Below are positions 15,001 to 25,759 of a DNA stretch of 64,000 bases, in pieces. The notes under the pieces were generated by a model, which saw only the letters and a program-made list of their open reading frames with translations, did not search any database and was not told the DNA's origin. Numbering within the stretch: position 1 is the first letter of the stretch; each line of letters begins with the position of its first letter. A program made the position numbers and the translations under genes. Origin of the DNA: Diadema setosum (lineage: Eukaryota > Echinodermata > Echinoidea > Diadematoida > Diadematidae); NCBI RefSeq assembly GCF_964275005.1, contig NC_092685.1, forward strand, positions 10,255,654 to 10,319,653. Direction: 5' to 3'.

Positions 15001-15196
15001 CGTCGAATTGGTTAAGTTCTCAAATCTCAAATGTGTTTAACATCAAACGTAAATATAGACACGTGGGACCACGGAGATAAACGTTGGTAGTAAACACGTC
15101 ATGCAGGCTCTGCACTTGAAATAACGAAAGAGAAAATGAAGTATTCTAGCTAACACGATAGTATTTGTGGGGGATTTTAGAGCACTTACGCTTCAT
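1..15196 (-). CDS. RGS22: RGS22-like regulator of G-protein signalling, 5' 15 exons, 3' end off the left edge
   Basis: Spliced gene read right to left. Coding exons (plus coordinates, transcript order): 15190-15196, 14118-14206, 13194-13384, 12560-12840, 11767-12033, 10403-10523, 9570-9990, 8731-8876, 7610-7795, 6192-6506, 5098-5255, 4519-4678, 3879-3986, 1878-1922, 1-76. All junctions are GT-AG, phases agree throughout, and the sum is 2571 nt (857 codons). The start is ATG at 15196; exon 1 codes only MK plus one base. Matches to human RGS22, as I remember that protein (about 1264 aa), run in order: an N-terminal block (DYFNAFLQYP), ERLPLFLR followed by LFLEYKLCKLL, an RGS box (ELFKAFLAGTVGEDMLNFW), and a second RGS-like box (ANLLFWQDVSDYVM). 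Known for the family: testis-enriched in mammals, reported to bind G-alpha 12/13 and 11. Later RGS boxes should lie beyond the edge. The exact edges of the shortest exons (15190, 1878) are the least certain. Confidence 0.88.
4519..5255 (-). CDS. RGS22: Second RGS-like box of the RGS22-like protein (exons 11-12)
   Basis: Exons 5098-5255 and 4519-4678, residues about 675-780. They hold ANLLFWQDVSDYVM, then AWSIFNRYIMDGGIWNI, then LLQREWLHFLKEDLKTFL. The human counterpart runs YFWFDLQAYHQLF, AQYLFATYV, LLLLEPWTKM. The acceptor at 4678 is fixed by phase: the alternative two bases away would break the frame. Confidence 0.75.
7368..7569. mobile_element. About 200-bp MITE-like element with TACTGTAA ends
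   Basis: Imperfect inverted-repeat element in an RGS22 intron. The left end is TACTGTAAGAGTGAATATTT; the right end carries a degraded complement (CTTTAAAGTA). The interior has several TTTCGCG and CGCGAAAA motifs in opposite orientations. It resembles the 206-bp host element at 55377-56134 in size, ends and motif content. Confidence 0.45.
7610..8876 (-). CDS. RGS22: First RGS box of the RGS22-like protein (exons 8-9)
   Basis: Exons 8731-8876 and 7610-7795 give residues about 460-570. The order LFKAFLAGTVGEDMLNFW, LDCEMYRD, DIQDKYRF, then YWVARFLIHQE follows the helices of an RGS fold. The aromatic pair in LNFWLDCEMY corresponds to the WLWMDIER-type helix of human RGS22, and RSYWVARF to its LLYWAPRF. 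Classical catalytic RGS residues are not clearly conserved, as is usual for RGS22 boxes, so GAP activity cannot be claimed. Confidence 0.75.
9570..9990 (-). CDS. RGS22: Acidic low-complexity exon 7 of the RGS22-like gene
   Basis: This 421-nt exon codes residues about 319-459. Its first half is a run of Ser, Asp and Glu (for example DSEDDSEDEETESED and DGDDEEEEEEVTD). Its end, FHQLKEEILGS, leads into the first RGS box in the next exon. Human RGS22 has a shorter acidic patch at a similar place. The antisense frame is open over much of the exon only because of the GAG/GAT composition. Many CK2-type sites are expected from the composition; that is inference. Confidence 0.8.
10581..11356. mobile_element. 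piggyBac-like non-autonomous element, TTAA-flanked, 776 bp
   Basis: The element is bounded by TTAA on both sides (10577-10580 and 11357-11360). Its terminal inverted repeats match at 15 of 16 positions: CCCTATTCTAACGGGG at the left and the complement of CCCTATTCTAACTGGG at the right. The CCCTA start directly after TTAA is the piggyBac signature. Just inside each end lies a palindromic block of GGGGTCAAATTGACCCC type. There is no transposase reading frame. It sits in the RGS22 intron between exons 10403-10523 and 11767-12033, where it would be spliced out. Confidence 0.8.
11462..11585. repeat. Short inverted-repeat element, ends ACTGGTCCAAC
   Basis: ACTGGTCCAAC near 11462 is matched by GTTGGACCAGT near 11574, about 125 bp overall. 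The AT-rich middle carries TTTACCGGTAAA. It lies in an RGS22 intron; the family is not recognised. Confidence 0.4.
13194..14206 (-). CDS. RGS22: N-terminal RGS22 homology block (exons 2-3)
   Basis: Exons 14118-14206 and 13194-13384 give residues about 3-96. They contain DNFDSLLAYDDLFLDYFNAF and then a block ending QERLPLFLR, which runs across the next intron into TKLFLEYKLCKLL. The human protein has the same order (a TDDFLVDYFNEFL-type segment, then KERLPAFLESDCYFEYRLAKL). This N-terminal block is what separates RGS22 from ordinary single-box RGS proteins. Confidence 0.8.
13745..13825. repeat. ATATC-type microsatellite
   Basis: An imperfect tandem run of CATAT and ATATC pentamers in the RGS22 intron between exons 13194-13384 and 14118-14206. 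Confidence 0.85.
14345..14492 (+). mobile_element. 3' tail of a LINE with GAAACTT repeats
   Basis: The stretch ends AATAAACTTGAAACTTGAAAC and repeats GAAACTT several times, as do the 3' microsatellite tails of CR1/L2-like LINEs. About 100 nt of 3'-UTR-like sequence precede the tail. No coding part remains. It lies in intron 1 of the RGS22-like gene, opposite in orientation to the gene. Confidence 0.5.
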
Positions 15197-15540
15197 TGTA
15201 ATCTAAATGGTTGATCCATGCTCATAAGCGTTATACTTGTCGTGCAAGTGGTTTGGAAGACGCATTAAGTGTTCTAGGCCGGCGATAATCTTGATCTCGC
15301 ACACAATTTTGGGTCCCGCGCAGCAAATAGTGTACGCATGCAGTACGTACGTTTGCTATGCGTGTTATGGGAAACGACCATCTGGTTGAGAGCTCGGCGG
15401 CCGCAGCGGCGGCGGCGGGACTCTCTCAGCACCGGTATCTGGGCGATCGCCTACTAGCGGTGTTCTCGTCACCATGGACGCGATCTGGCTGTTGAATCCT
15501 GCGGACACTCCCCTTTGATAGAACGACAGGTGAATACTGG
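15197..15540 (-). promoter_or_regulatory. GC-rich 5' flank and probable promoter of the RGS22-like gene
   Basis: This stretch upstream of the RGS22 start codon is much richer in G+C and CpG than its surroundings, with a CGGCGGCCGCAGCGGCGGCG block near 15397-15416 and several CGCG/GCGC sites. I see no convincing TATA box. A promoter role is inferred from position and composition. Nothing coding is seen on the plus strand; the only ATG frame (15474) stops after 14 codons. Confidence 0.4.
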
Positions 15541-15799
15541 TGGACCTACCACTGTACCAGGGAGGTGGAAGATTCGTTGTTGTTATTCAGTTGTGAATAT
15601 TTATGCCTAATAAAATCTTGTTTTCATTAAAGAAAACGAATTCAAATCAATATGGGAGGCAAAAAAGTCCTAATATTCCTAATAATACGTTGGTATCCTT
15701 TAATTCAGTTAGAACCCTAACGTTAACGTTAGATGACTAATATAACGTCGAATCCATTTCAAATAAATTGTTCATGCAAGTTCGTTAATTTTACACTCT

Positions 15800-17424
15800 G
15801 CGGTGATACAGAAAAAAAAAAGAATAGTGCATTGTTTATTGATTTCCAGAAAGCATTTGATACAATAAATCATGATATCTTGTCCAGTAAATTAGAACAT
15901 AATGGAATCAGAGGCACACTTCTCCAGTGGTTCCGAGAGTAAGAGGTATCAATATGTTAGTAATAGATATCAACATGTTAGTAATAGATATCAATTTGCT
16001 AGTTATGATGGGAAAATGTCTCCCAGACGACTTATTACTTGTGGAGTTCCTCATGGATCTGTGTTGGGCCCAACACTGCTTCTTATTTATTTTAATGATC
16101 TGCCTAATTCAACTAATTTCTTTAAAGTCAAGATTTTTGCAGCTCTTATCTATTTCATACTTTCCCAGTCAAAGATTGTATAGAATAGATATGTCTCAAG
16201 TCAAGTACATCTTTGTGAAGTAGGCCCTATAGCTAAAGTGGTGTAATGTTAATAAATTGACAATTGATTTATCAAAAACAAATTATATTATCATTAGGGG
16301 AAGACATCGATCGGTCAAGGTACGAGGGAAAATGACAACAGCTAATATGGTAATTAAAGAAGTAGCTGTTGTTGTTTTTGTTGGCCTGCACATTGATAAA
16401 CAATTAAGTTGAAAAACTCACATTGAAAAGATAAACAGTAATCTGAGAAAAAAACGGTTGGTATATTAAATATTTCGACTACGGTATTATGTGCCAGGTA
16501 TATCTTGATACTGATGTATAAGACACTACTGCAACATCATCTTGAATATGGAATAGACGTTTGGGGGAGTACTTATGAATAAAACTTAAAGTGCCTGTAT
16601 ATTACCCAAAAGACGGTAGTAAGAGCCATTTCTTTCATCCCTATTATGAGTCCATCAATGCCAATATTTCAAAATTTACAGCTTCTCAATATTTTTTAAT
16701 TGCATGAGCTGTGTGTCTGTTCATGATATATACAATCTTATAAGTGGTAATCTGCCTCATACAGCTTCAAGATATTGCTCATTTGTATTCCATAGATATA
16801 CGTATTACAAGAAACGATTTGAATTTGCCTAAAACTAAGACTAATTTCGGAAAGTTTTCTATGTCATTTGTTGGTGTATCTGTGCGGAATGATTTGCCGC
16901 TACCCATACGGGAGTGTAGCTCATCATACTCATTTCGTAGATCGCAAAAATCGCACTTGTTGGCTGTGTAATACCAAAAAAAAAAAAAGAAGAACACTTT
17001 TATGTGTGCTTTCGCCAATTTTACGGCTGAATATCATAAAGTAACATATTCTTATATACATATAATATACATATATTCCTTGCTTTTTATAGTTACATTA
17101 TTTTAGACCCACATATCTATTTTACACTAATAGTAGAACGATGAACCATCATGTCAAGTTTTCAACTCAAATCTTCTGTGATGTAAATACTTGTAAATAT
17201 GTTCATGTTTCATATATTTTAAATCTACAATATTTGTAGAACTATTCGCTGTACTGTACTTATTACGTTTTTAGAACCTTTGTATCAGACAGGATATCGG
17301 ACTTGAGTAGCATTCATGCTATTTTCTGATACCTTTTATCCTGTATTCATGCATGTTTCTTTTGTTATGTATTATGCCATGTACACATGTGAATATAGAT
17401 AGATAATAAAATTCAACTTCAACT
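15800..17424 (+). mobile_element. 5'-truncated, inactive LINE (CR1/L2/Jockey-type reverse transcriptase relic)
   Basis: A reverse-transcriptase fragment is readable in pieces: LFIDFQKAFDTINHDIL at about 15828, then CGVPHGSVLGPTLLLIYFND at about 16038, and the C-terminal motif TNFGKFSMSFVGVSVRNDL at about 16833-16890. The frame shifts between pieces. The catalytic FADD box is lost (FAALIYF in its place), so the copy is dead. The 3' end is a GATAATAAAATTCAACTTCAA tail, a microsatellite end typical of such LINEs. Endonuclease and 5' regions are absent. A C-terminal start point before 15800 is not excluded. Confidence 0.8.
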
Positions 17425-18882
17425 TCAATCGTATATTCTACGTGTATGATAAGGTTAAACATTCTTCTTGCTTATTTTCATCATGTATGTACTGCTACAT
17501 CGAAGGCACGGACTCGTTGGCTGATGACTGGCATGGCGTGTACAGCATACAGGATGACCCATCTGAAGAGTTTGTAACGCTTAAAAAAGGAGAATTTAGG
17601 TCCCCTGCTAAGTCCTAGGCTTCGCTTTAGGGTTAAAGCCTGATATAAGGAAATTTTACGTATTTTTGATCACAAAAGTTGATGTGGGTTAGTGAAACTA
17701 AAGCATGTATTCCATATGATTTGCATCCTACCATGGTGAGTCCCTTACTTTGTCCGATATACAACTTCAAGAAAACTCAACGACAATAATTTCGGATGAA
17801 AAATATGAGCTTGATATATCACGGCAGCGCGAGATATTGATATCAACGGATATCGTAATAAAAACAAATTAAGAGCATCATAATTCTATTGTAGTTTATG
17901 ATTTGCCAACATTCCAGCATCGTATGTTTTTTTTTTCAAATTTCGCTTTTGATTTTACTGACTACTGATTTTACAAATTACTAAAAAAGATATCAAAATT
18001 GCCTCCATACCATTCACCCACTTAAATCAAAGTTTTCTTGAAGTCAATTAACTCCTGTCATTTTTTTTTTCATATTGAGTTCATCCTATACATTTTCCCA
18101 TCTTTTTATCTAATGCAAGGACCAATGGCAGTGTAAATGTTTGTATCATTTTGTAAGACTATCAGCGAAGAAAATGATAGCTCAACAGACACTTCAGTTT
18201 GACCCAGAAATATCCAAATTCTAAGTAAAACGTTTTGCTGTCACATCCATGCAAGCGAGATGAATCTTGAAGAAATGGAACAGGAGCAAGCTGAGAAAAA
18301 GAACAATTTTTCTGTATAGGATTCTAAACGTCTGTCTCAAGAACCATAGTTTTGATGTCATGTCATATTTGTCGTGTCGCAGAAACAGAATGGCACTGGC
18401 GGTCAATCTTTTCCCGTTTTGTTTTTTGTTTTTTTTTTGTTTTGTTTTTGCATCAACTCGTCGGCTCGAGTTCGCTATTAAGAGTTTGCAAAAGTATGAA
18501 CTTTAAATGTTGGCAATAATGCCGAATATCTTCGTTATCAGCTGCAGTCGTCTTCACTTACAGGTATGTAATACAGGAGACTTGTAAGGCAAATACATGA
18601 CCACTACAGCATCTTTCTTATGAAAGACCATTGTGCAATGAACTATTATTGTTTCTGAAAGCTGAAACGTTGATAATTTATAAGTTGATCATTTTTTTTA
18701 AAGATTTTTCACAAAATTTTTCTTGTTTGATTTTAAACTTTTCATCTTTATTTTCTTTTAAGTCAAGTGGAACCTGAAGCGACTTTAGCTTTTAAAAGCT
18801 GGCATTCTCGTATTCTCCATGGATTTTCGGCTCCACCAAACGCAAGATAAGTGTTGTGAGAGAGAGCTTATCAGGGCAATTA

Positions 18883-19023
18883 CACCCGGCCAATAGTTAG
18901 TGACAAGATTAAAGTAAAGATTGGGGTTAATGTTAGGTTTAGGTATCAGTTTTGGTAAGGGTTAGGGTTAGGATAAGGTTCATTTTTAGGATTAGGGTTA
19001 AGGTTAGGGTCAGGGTAATTGCC
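18883..19023. repeat. Telomere-like GGTTAG repeats inside a short inverted repeat
   Basis: Degenerate GGGTTA/TTAGGG units (18928-19015) lie between GGGCAATTAC at the left and its complement GGTAATTGCC at the right. The whole is about 141 bp. This looks like a MITE-type element with an internal telomere-like minisatellite, not a former chromosome end. Confidence 0.45.
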
Positions 19024-22000
19024 AAAGACCCGAGAGAGATCTCCCTATGGAATGAAAGTGAAAGGGCGCCACCATGCAGTTTGCGCAGTTATCAATATTG
19101 GTAGCGCTTTTCCTCTCCAAAAGAGGCATAACTAACTCACATAATACACACGCACACACACACACTCCTGCACACGCAAATGATTATACACACATGCAAA
19201 TAACCTATTAAATTCTATTTCCGTGTATGTACGACTCGGCTCTCGGTGTATTGATCTCCTCTTTTTGTACTTCTTTGAGTCGATGAGTTGTGTGTACGCG
19301 CTGATGAATTCCGGGCGCTGCATGAGAGAAGAGTGAATTTCAATTACTGATCAGTCGAAGCTGCAGGGGTGCCACACGAAAACCTGTCTCACTCGAGTAT
19401 CTCGGCGAAATGCGAAGTACGGAGAGATACATCCCTCGGATACATGGTGAACTTTCGAGTTGTACAGTCGTCTTTGCAAACTTCAAAACGTGTAAGAACG
19501 AGGGAAATACACTGTATCATACCAGTGTTATACTTTAAAATGATTTGATGTAGCCCGACTCGGCGTGACAACCTTGTCTGGCAACTGGACGCCATTCACC
19601 AACGCACCGATAATTTTGTTGCTCCCTCTACTCACGGCAACGACAATCTTCACGAATGAATGGCAAATTCATGGTAAGTCTATAGAAGCTATACTGAAGA
19701 AATAACAGTTGTTATTTTTGTTGGATGGGGTGGAGTTTTGTTGCTGTTGTTGTTATTGTGCCTTTGTTATTCATGGATCGCACATCACCAAAATCATAAT
19801 CACATCCCTATATATTCGGCATTCCGATGTGTCTCACACACACACATAGGCCCTACTCGCATATAATGTCATAATGTTATGTATGAAGAGAATGGGTCTA
19901 CGGTCCAACCTTAGTTATCCGCACATGGCGTGGCACACAATAAAATTGTTTAAATTTTACTCAAACCAAATACGAAACAACAATCCTTATGCAAATACTT
20001 GGAAGTATGAAACTCTGAACATAAAGCCGATCTCTGTGATACCATGTATTATTTAAACGAGAAAAGAAAGCATGACACTCCTCTGATGGTTTGATATATT
20101 TACCGTTTCACAAAGTATATACAACGTAACGGTCAATTTTCCAATAGCAACCACATTATATCCAACATAAAATGAATATACATACATATATATATATATA
20201 TATATGAAATATATATTATGTGCCAATAATGAAATATTGTATGGGTGAATTATAATAATACAAAAACAATTGGAAAATCATTGATTATTCAATCGAATTA
20301 ATACATACAAAATGCGGGAGACCGTCATCTTAAGCTGAAGTTTGAGTTTGATGGAGGCCTCTGGAAAAGCATACGGTTTATACTTCATTTCAAATCATTT
20401 GATACATATCATTAAAACCGATAAGGGTAGATATAAAATGCATCAGTGCAACAATTTTATACACAAACCTATGGACATGAATTGAATGTGGCACTCAGAG
20501 AGTTAAGGGAGGTTGCAAAGAGAGGGAAACCGTTATAATATTATATGTCAGCAAACTCAGAGGAAGCAACGACACACAGTCATGACGGGGCATTATAAAT
20601 CATCTATTTCCACATCATTTAAATTGTGAAGCATACATATCATGTATATGTCATCGCATTAGCAATAAAGATTTGACAATGCCTGAAATGTAATCTCCGT
20701 ACTGATCTTGTCAGAAAGTGTCTTTCTGGACGATCATCTCACTTACCAGGCAGTTTATTATGAGATAAGATACACGTATCTCAAAGTAACGTTGTCATGT
20801 CGATTTCAACGTTGCTATGCTACAAATCACTTTGTTCCGAAAGGAAATGGCATGCCAGTAAACGCAAATAAGCGAAGCATTTGAATAACTTTTGCGTTCT
20901 CTAACACCAAGATATGCCACCCATCATAATATATAATCAGACAGTATAGTAGCGAAGAACAGATTGTGTTCAGCGAGCAATGTCGTTAATGCAGTTGTAT
21001 AATGTAATCCCATGCACGATTAAAAAGCACACATTCAATGGAAACGAAGCACTGTACTCTATTAACCCCTTTAAGACCATCATCCTGCAATGCTATCATA
21101 ACTATTATGGATATCATCCCTCTCTCTCGGGGGGGGGGGGGGGGGGGAGAGTAGAAGGGGGTATAGAGCTTGTTCATGACTTCTAGTTCATAAAAAGATA
21201 ATGTTCGATGTGCATTATCATGACTTGCAGTCATTGTTGCGGTCGCCATAGTAACTTTTTGTAGTACTTACAGCTAGTTGGTTGCTACAGTGCTGCTAAC
21301 ACCATTATTATGTAAAGCAGTGTCATTGAATGTTAACACTATAAAATGTGTAAAGCGGTATCACTGAATGTTTGTAAAATTGGAGTATAAAACGAAACTA
21401 TGCTGTAGGCCCTATACTAGGGCTGATACGAGTACGACGCCAGCTGACACGATGTCTGAGGCGTCCTAAAATATTTCTTAAAATCTATACATACATATGC
21501 ATATATCATTATAGTGAGATGATGCTGATACTCTTACCGTACGCCTCTGTCATCATTGGAAGAATATAATCGAGACAAAAATATGATTTGTTATGCTCAA
21601 AACATCTATTTCACTTCGCATAAACAGACAATAAAGCTGAAGAAGACCCAAGGTCGAAAGCTTCCACAAGCCGGCATCCTGCGACATCTGTTCTTATCAT
21701 TGTCTCGATTGAATATACATGTATAATATTATCTTATAAGTACTGATATCATTCCAATGTCGCTGCTGCTGATGATGCCGGTAATGATATCCCTTCTTCG
21801 ATCTTGAGGTTAAAGATATGTTATAATCACTAACAATAATATTCTACTTTTTGCTTTTTCACCTCGGGAAAAGCTTTAGTGTTATGAGTTTTGCATCAGA
21901 CTAAAGAATCAATATCTTAATATTGATGACATACTTTTTATGTTTTGTTTCAGTTTGTTTTCTTTTCTTTGCATTGCATTGCTCTGCACTCATATACATA

Positions 22001-23527
22001 AATGTATTTCGACCAATGCCCCTAAAAAGTCTCAAACATAGTTTGAATAAAACTCTTTTACAATTCATGAGGGATGTTTCGTTTCTCTAACGAAAGTGAG
22101 TACATACACACTCACTCACATACACTCACGATGTCTGATCAACCCAATGTAATAGTCTGAGTGAATCTATGTATAGCGTATACATTGGAATAATTATGTG
22201 GGAAGTGCTACGGATCTGTGCATTCATGTGTATCATAGGTAAATGTTATGACATGAGTCGATCATTACACCCAGTTCATTATCCCTTCGGTTCGGTGGAG
22301 TGAAGAGAGTATGTACAGGCAAGAATAACATCCTAATTATTTCTCCATCCATGCGTTTCATTTGCTCCTCTGGTCCTGACGTACTGTTTGTTACCAATGG
22401 AGAGGGCTGACAGGCATCCTTGTATTAGTTATGATTGCACATGTCAGTCAAATAACGTCACGGAAAGCATATAGTCTCTGGTCAAGCCGCAAGCCATTAT
22501 TTCTCCGTGGAAAGTCGGCAAGATTTTGGCTGACGAGCTTTCCTGACATGTCAAATTACCAAAAAAAAAAAAATACATTACACTTGTCTGTTAAACGTTG
22601 ACAGCACTATTTTCTCATGTAAACGAAAACTGGGTTGGCAAACCACGTCAAAACCAAACTACGTGATGTTTTCATCATGGGTGTAGACTACAGAGAGATT
22701 ATCGAAAGAGCATCCAAAATAACCTGCGTAGGCTGAATACCACGGATGCCTTTCACTCTGCTCTTCCAAGGAAAACTGTTACCAGACAGAGTGAGCGTCT
22801 AATGTACACGTGCCATGGAAACGGGAATTACAAATTGAAGAGCTTAAAGGGATCCCTATAGGCTTGTGTAATAGCAATCGAAACTCATGTTTCTTTTGTT
22901 ATGCACTATAATACGAAGACTTTTCATCAATAATAGTTAACATATACACTATACATACTTTACCATGAGTATTGTTTATCGATTTGTATTTACTCAAATG
23001 CCATAACGGCTAAACAGGATCAGAAAAGAGGATTCGGTGAGCAAAGCTTCCGCGTAAGATGCGAAAAGTTACTCTCGGAGTAGAGACCTATACGCAGTTA
23101 AAATCCCCCAAAAGGACAAAAATGCAACTCAAGGTGATGAGATCATTAATTTGACTACATTTTGAAGAAAACATGTTTTTAAACCCTCCAGCGGTGTAAA
23201 TGGTGTAAGGTTGTAACAAGATCAAATAAGCTCCTACCTTGAAACATGAAAATCGTCTTGATTCAGATAATATTGCATCAGTAGGTTTTGTGCATTTTTT
23301 ATGAAGTGTAAGAAGAACAGCGTAATAAAAGGGCGTTTCAACATCAAGAATGGCGTCTACATGGAGACTGTGAGCTGGCACGAGTTCCATGTGTTAGCTA
23401 TTCGTATTTGGGTGATGGACGTGAGGCAATTCATCAGCGTAGACATTGTTTCCCTAATATATTCATTTATTATGAGCTCTTTCTTGAGACATGACTATTG
23501 TTTTACTAATGTATATTACCGTAATAA

Positions 23528-23635
23528 TTAAAATGTATATGAGCTCCTTTGTGGAGATATTCATTATGAGCTCGGGCCCTCGTGGAGACATTTATTATGA
23601 CATTCAGTATGAGCTCCCTCGTGGAGACATTATAT
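23528..23635. repeat. Short minisatellite with GAGCTCC / GTGGAGACAT units
   Basis: Three imperfect units carry ATGAGCTC, then TCGTGGAGA(C)AT, then TTATGA. The unit length varies from about 35 to 45 bp. No function is apparent. Confidence 0.5.
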
Positions 23636-24739
23636 TGTATATATCTCATAATGTTTGATTTTTTAAGATCTATTATGGTCTGATCTTATGTCTGTATTGT
23701 CTGTGGCAAATTGTGTGTGTGTGTGTGTTTTTTTTTTTAAATAGGGTCCCATTTTTTTCTCCCTCTTTTCTTTTCTTTTAAAACAACAACAAAATGGATT
23801 CCACTGTTTTGGCGACATATATACCTTAGACTTACCTCATTCATTTTCATTTCATTTGTTGTTGCTTTTTATTCGTTTCAATTCAATTTTAACGTGGTGA
23901 TATAGAGGAAACTTGCTCAACCAATGGCTGTTATTCTGCAAATTTGTGTGTATATAATCACAGTAGAAACACTTCGTAATAAATTTGAGTACAAAATAAA
24001 CTATCCATATTATGGAGAGAATATCTCACCCTTATCAGATTGCATTGCTTTTCTCCACTTTTCTGCAGGTATTGCAAATATTAAGAGTGATATTGACGAC
24101 AATGGGATCAGTCGGCATGAGTCGAGTGCATTTTCTTCCTCTTGAGCCTACCTTTCCTGCACGAAATAAGAGATTAGCGTGTGGAAATGTTCTAATTCAA
24201 ATGAAATAGTCCTATATTTCAATGTCCATCATCGGGCGATGTTCACACTTATCGATGTATTGTACAAAATTTAATGGACACAATATCCGAGAGTAGTACA
24301 TGGAAGTCAACGCAATTCTTTGCTGAAAAGGATCTGTAACATAATAGAAGCATGTCTTTTTCGTGATTTCAACAAACTAAGTCTTATACAAACCAGATTG
24401 TACAATTATGATCAAATATTGAAACGGTATATGACAATGTTGGTTACTGTCATGAATGTATAAGTATTCATGTTTTATTTTTATGGTTATAAGATTCCGT
24501 CAAAGCGCAAGAAATCTGCTTCCATGAAATTCTCTTCATTTCCAAACTCTTTTGTAAACTAACTTTTTTTTTTTAAAGATTCAATCAATTAATTGATCAT
24601 CGTCTTTCTTCTCTCATTTCTTTTTTAAATTCGCACTTGTGTGTATCAATTCTAATTGTATAGCGTATGATACAACATACTATATCAGTTTATTATCTTA
24701 CGTAATTGACATTGTCAGCATCATGATATTTTTGGTTAC

Positions 24740-25059
24740 AGCTCGTTATTCCGAAGATTCGTTATTCCGAAGGCTCTTTATTCCTAAGATTCGTTATTCC
24801 GAAGGTTCATTGTTCCGAATTTCATTTTCGGATTAACCAATCTTCGGAGTAAGGAACCTTCGGAATAACGCCACAAATTTTCGGATTAACGAACCCTTTT
24901 TCATTTTCGGATCAACGAACCTCTAGGTATAGGGAATTTGCGTGTTTCGGATTAATGACCCTTCGGAACAACGAACCTTCGGAATAGCGAACCTTCGGAA
25001 TAGCGAACCTTCGGAATAACGAACCTTCGGAATAGCGAACCTTCGGAATAACGAACAGC
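24740..25059. mobile_element. Foldback element of 16-bp tandem units (CGAACCTTCGGAATAR)
   Basis: The left arm is built of 16-bp units CGTTATTCCGAAGRTT and the right arm of their complement CGAACCTTCGGAATAR, five to six units each. A degenerate centre carries TTTTCGGATTAAC. The right arm, 24971-25055, is nearly perfect. The outer ends are GCTCGTTATTCCGAAG and CTTCGGAATAACGAACAGC. The whole can fold on itself, and each unit contains the near-palindrome TTCGNNNNNNNCGAA. No transposase is present. Confidence 0.75.
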
Positions 25060-25759
25060 ACCCATATTTTTATTATAACTATCGTCATCATCATAGTTAT
25101 AATTACTGTCAATGTTATTGCAGCAGTCGATATTCACACACATACAACATCGGGGACGGGACCTATCAAACCATGCTGTACATAATAAAAAAATTATGCG
25201 GCATACATTCCCAACTCTATTTCTCTCTCTATATATATATACATATAATATAATATATCCATGTCCCTGTGTGGAAGAGATCCGTAGAGGCTAAATATCG
25301 TGGCGCCTTATTAAACTTCACTTCGCATCGAACATTGTGTGGAGTTGCACACTATTGACATTTTCCATTTTGTGGATAATTGCAAAGGGAAATTGATGAA
25401 TGGCTGTCATCTAACCGACGAGAGGACGGGAGGACGAATTTGGAATTCAGTCTGTAATATCAGGGAAAAGGGAATTAATATGGAGAGCCTATTCTGTTTA
25501 CAATGAGACCATGGACGTTTCATCGGAATTCCTCGGTGAAAGGCGAAGCAAGGCCTTATCATTCATTCTCATTGCGGACCCATGACTTTTTTTTACCACT
25601 ATGTCCGTTTCAATTTAACTCTCACTTGCCTTTTTTTTTTGTCTTTACAAAACGAAGCAACTATTTTGTTGCTGTAACTGATCTCTACATTTCAGACTTT
25701 CATCACTGATTTGTCTGCTGGTAATCATTTTCATTTCATGCCTGTCTTACGTTTTGCAG

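Larger units (their letters stand above)
17425..24739. other. Gene-poor intergenic DNA
   Basis: No exon could be supported on either strand: reading frames are short, lack recognisable motifs, and have no coherent chain of splice sites. The region holds poly-T runs, a G run at 21129-21149, a GT run near 23710-23728, a small telomere-like element at 18883-19023 and a three-unit minisatellite near 23530. An exon of an unknown small gene or a non-coding RNA could be missed. Confidence 0.6.

Noticed and set aside
15474-15518. Plus-strand ATG frame in the GC-rich flank, as a possible divergent gene
   Set aside because: Stops after 14 codons and no downstream exon follows.
19132-19323. Minus-strand frame starting MQRPEFISAYTQLIDSKKYK
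   Set aside because: It looks exon-like at first, but no good donor, no partner exons and no recognisable motif; the end runs into a CA repeat.
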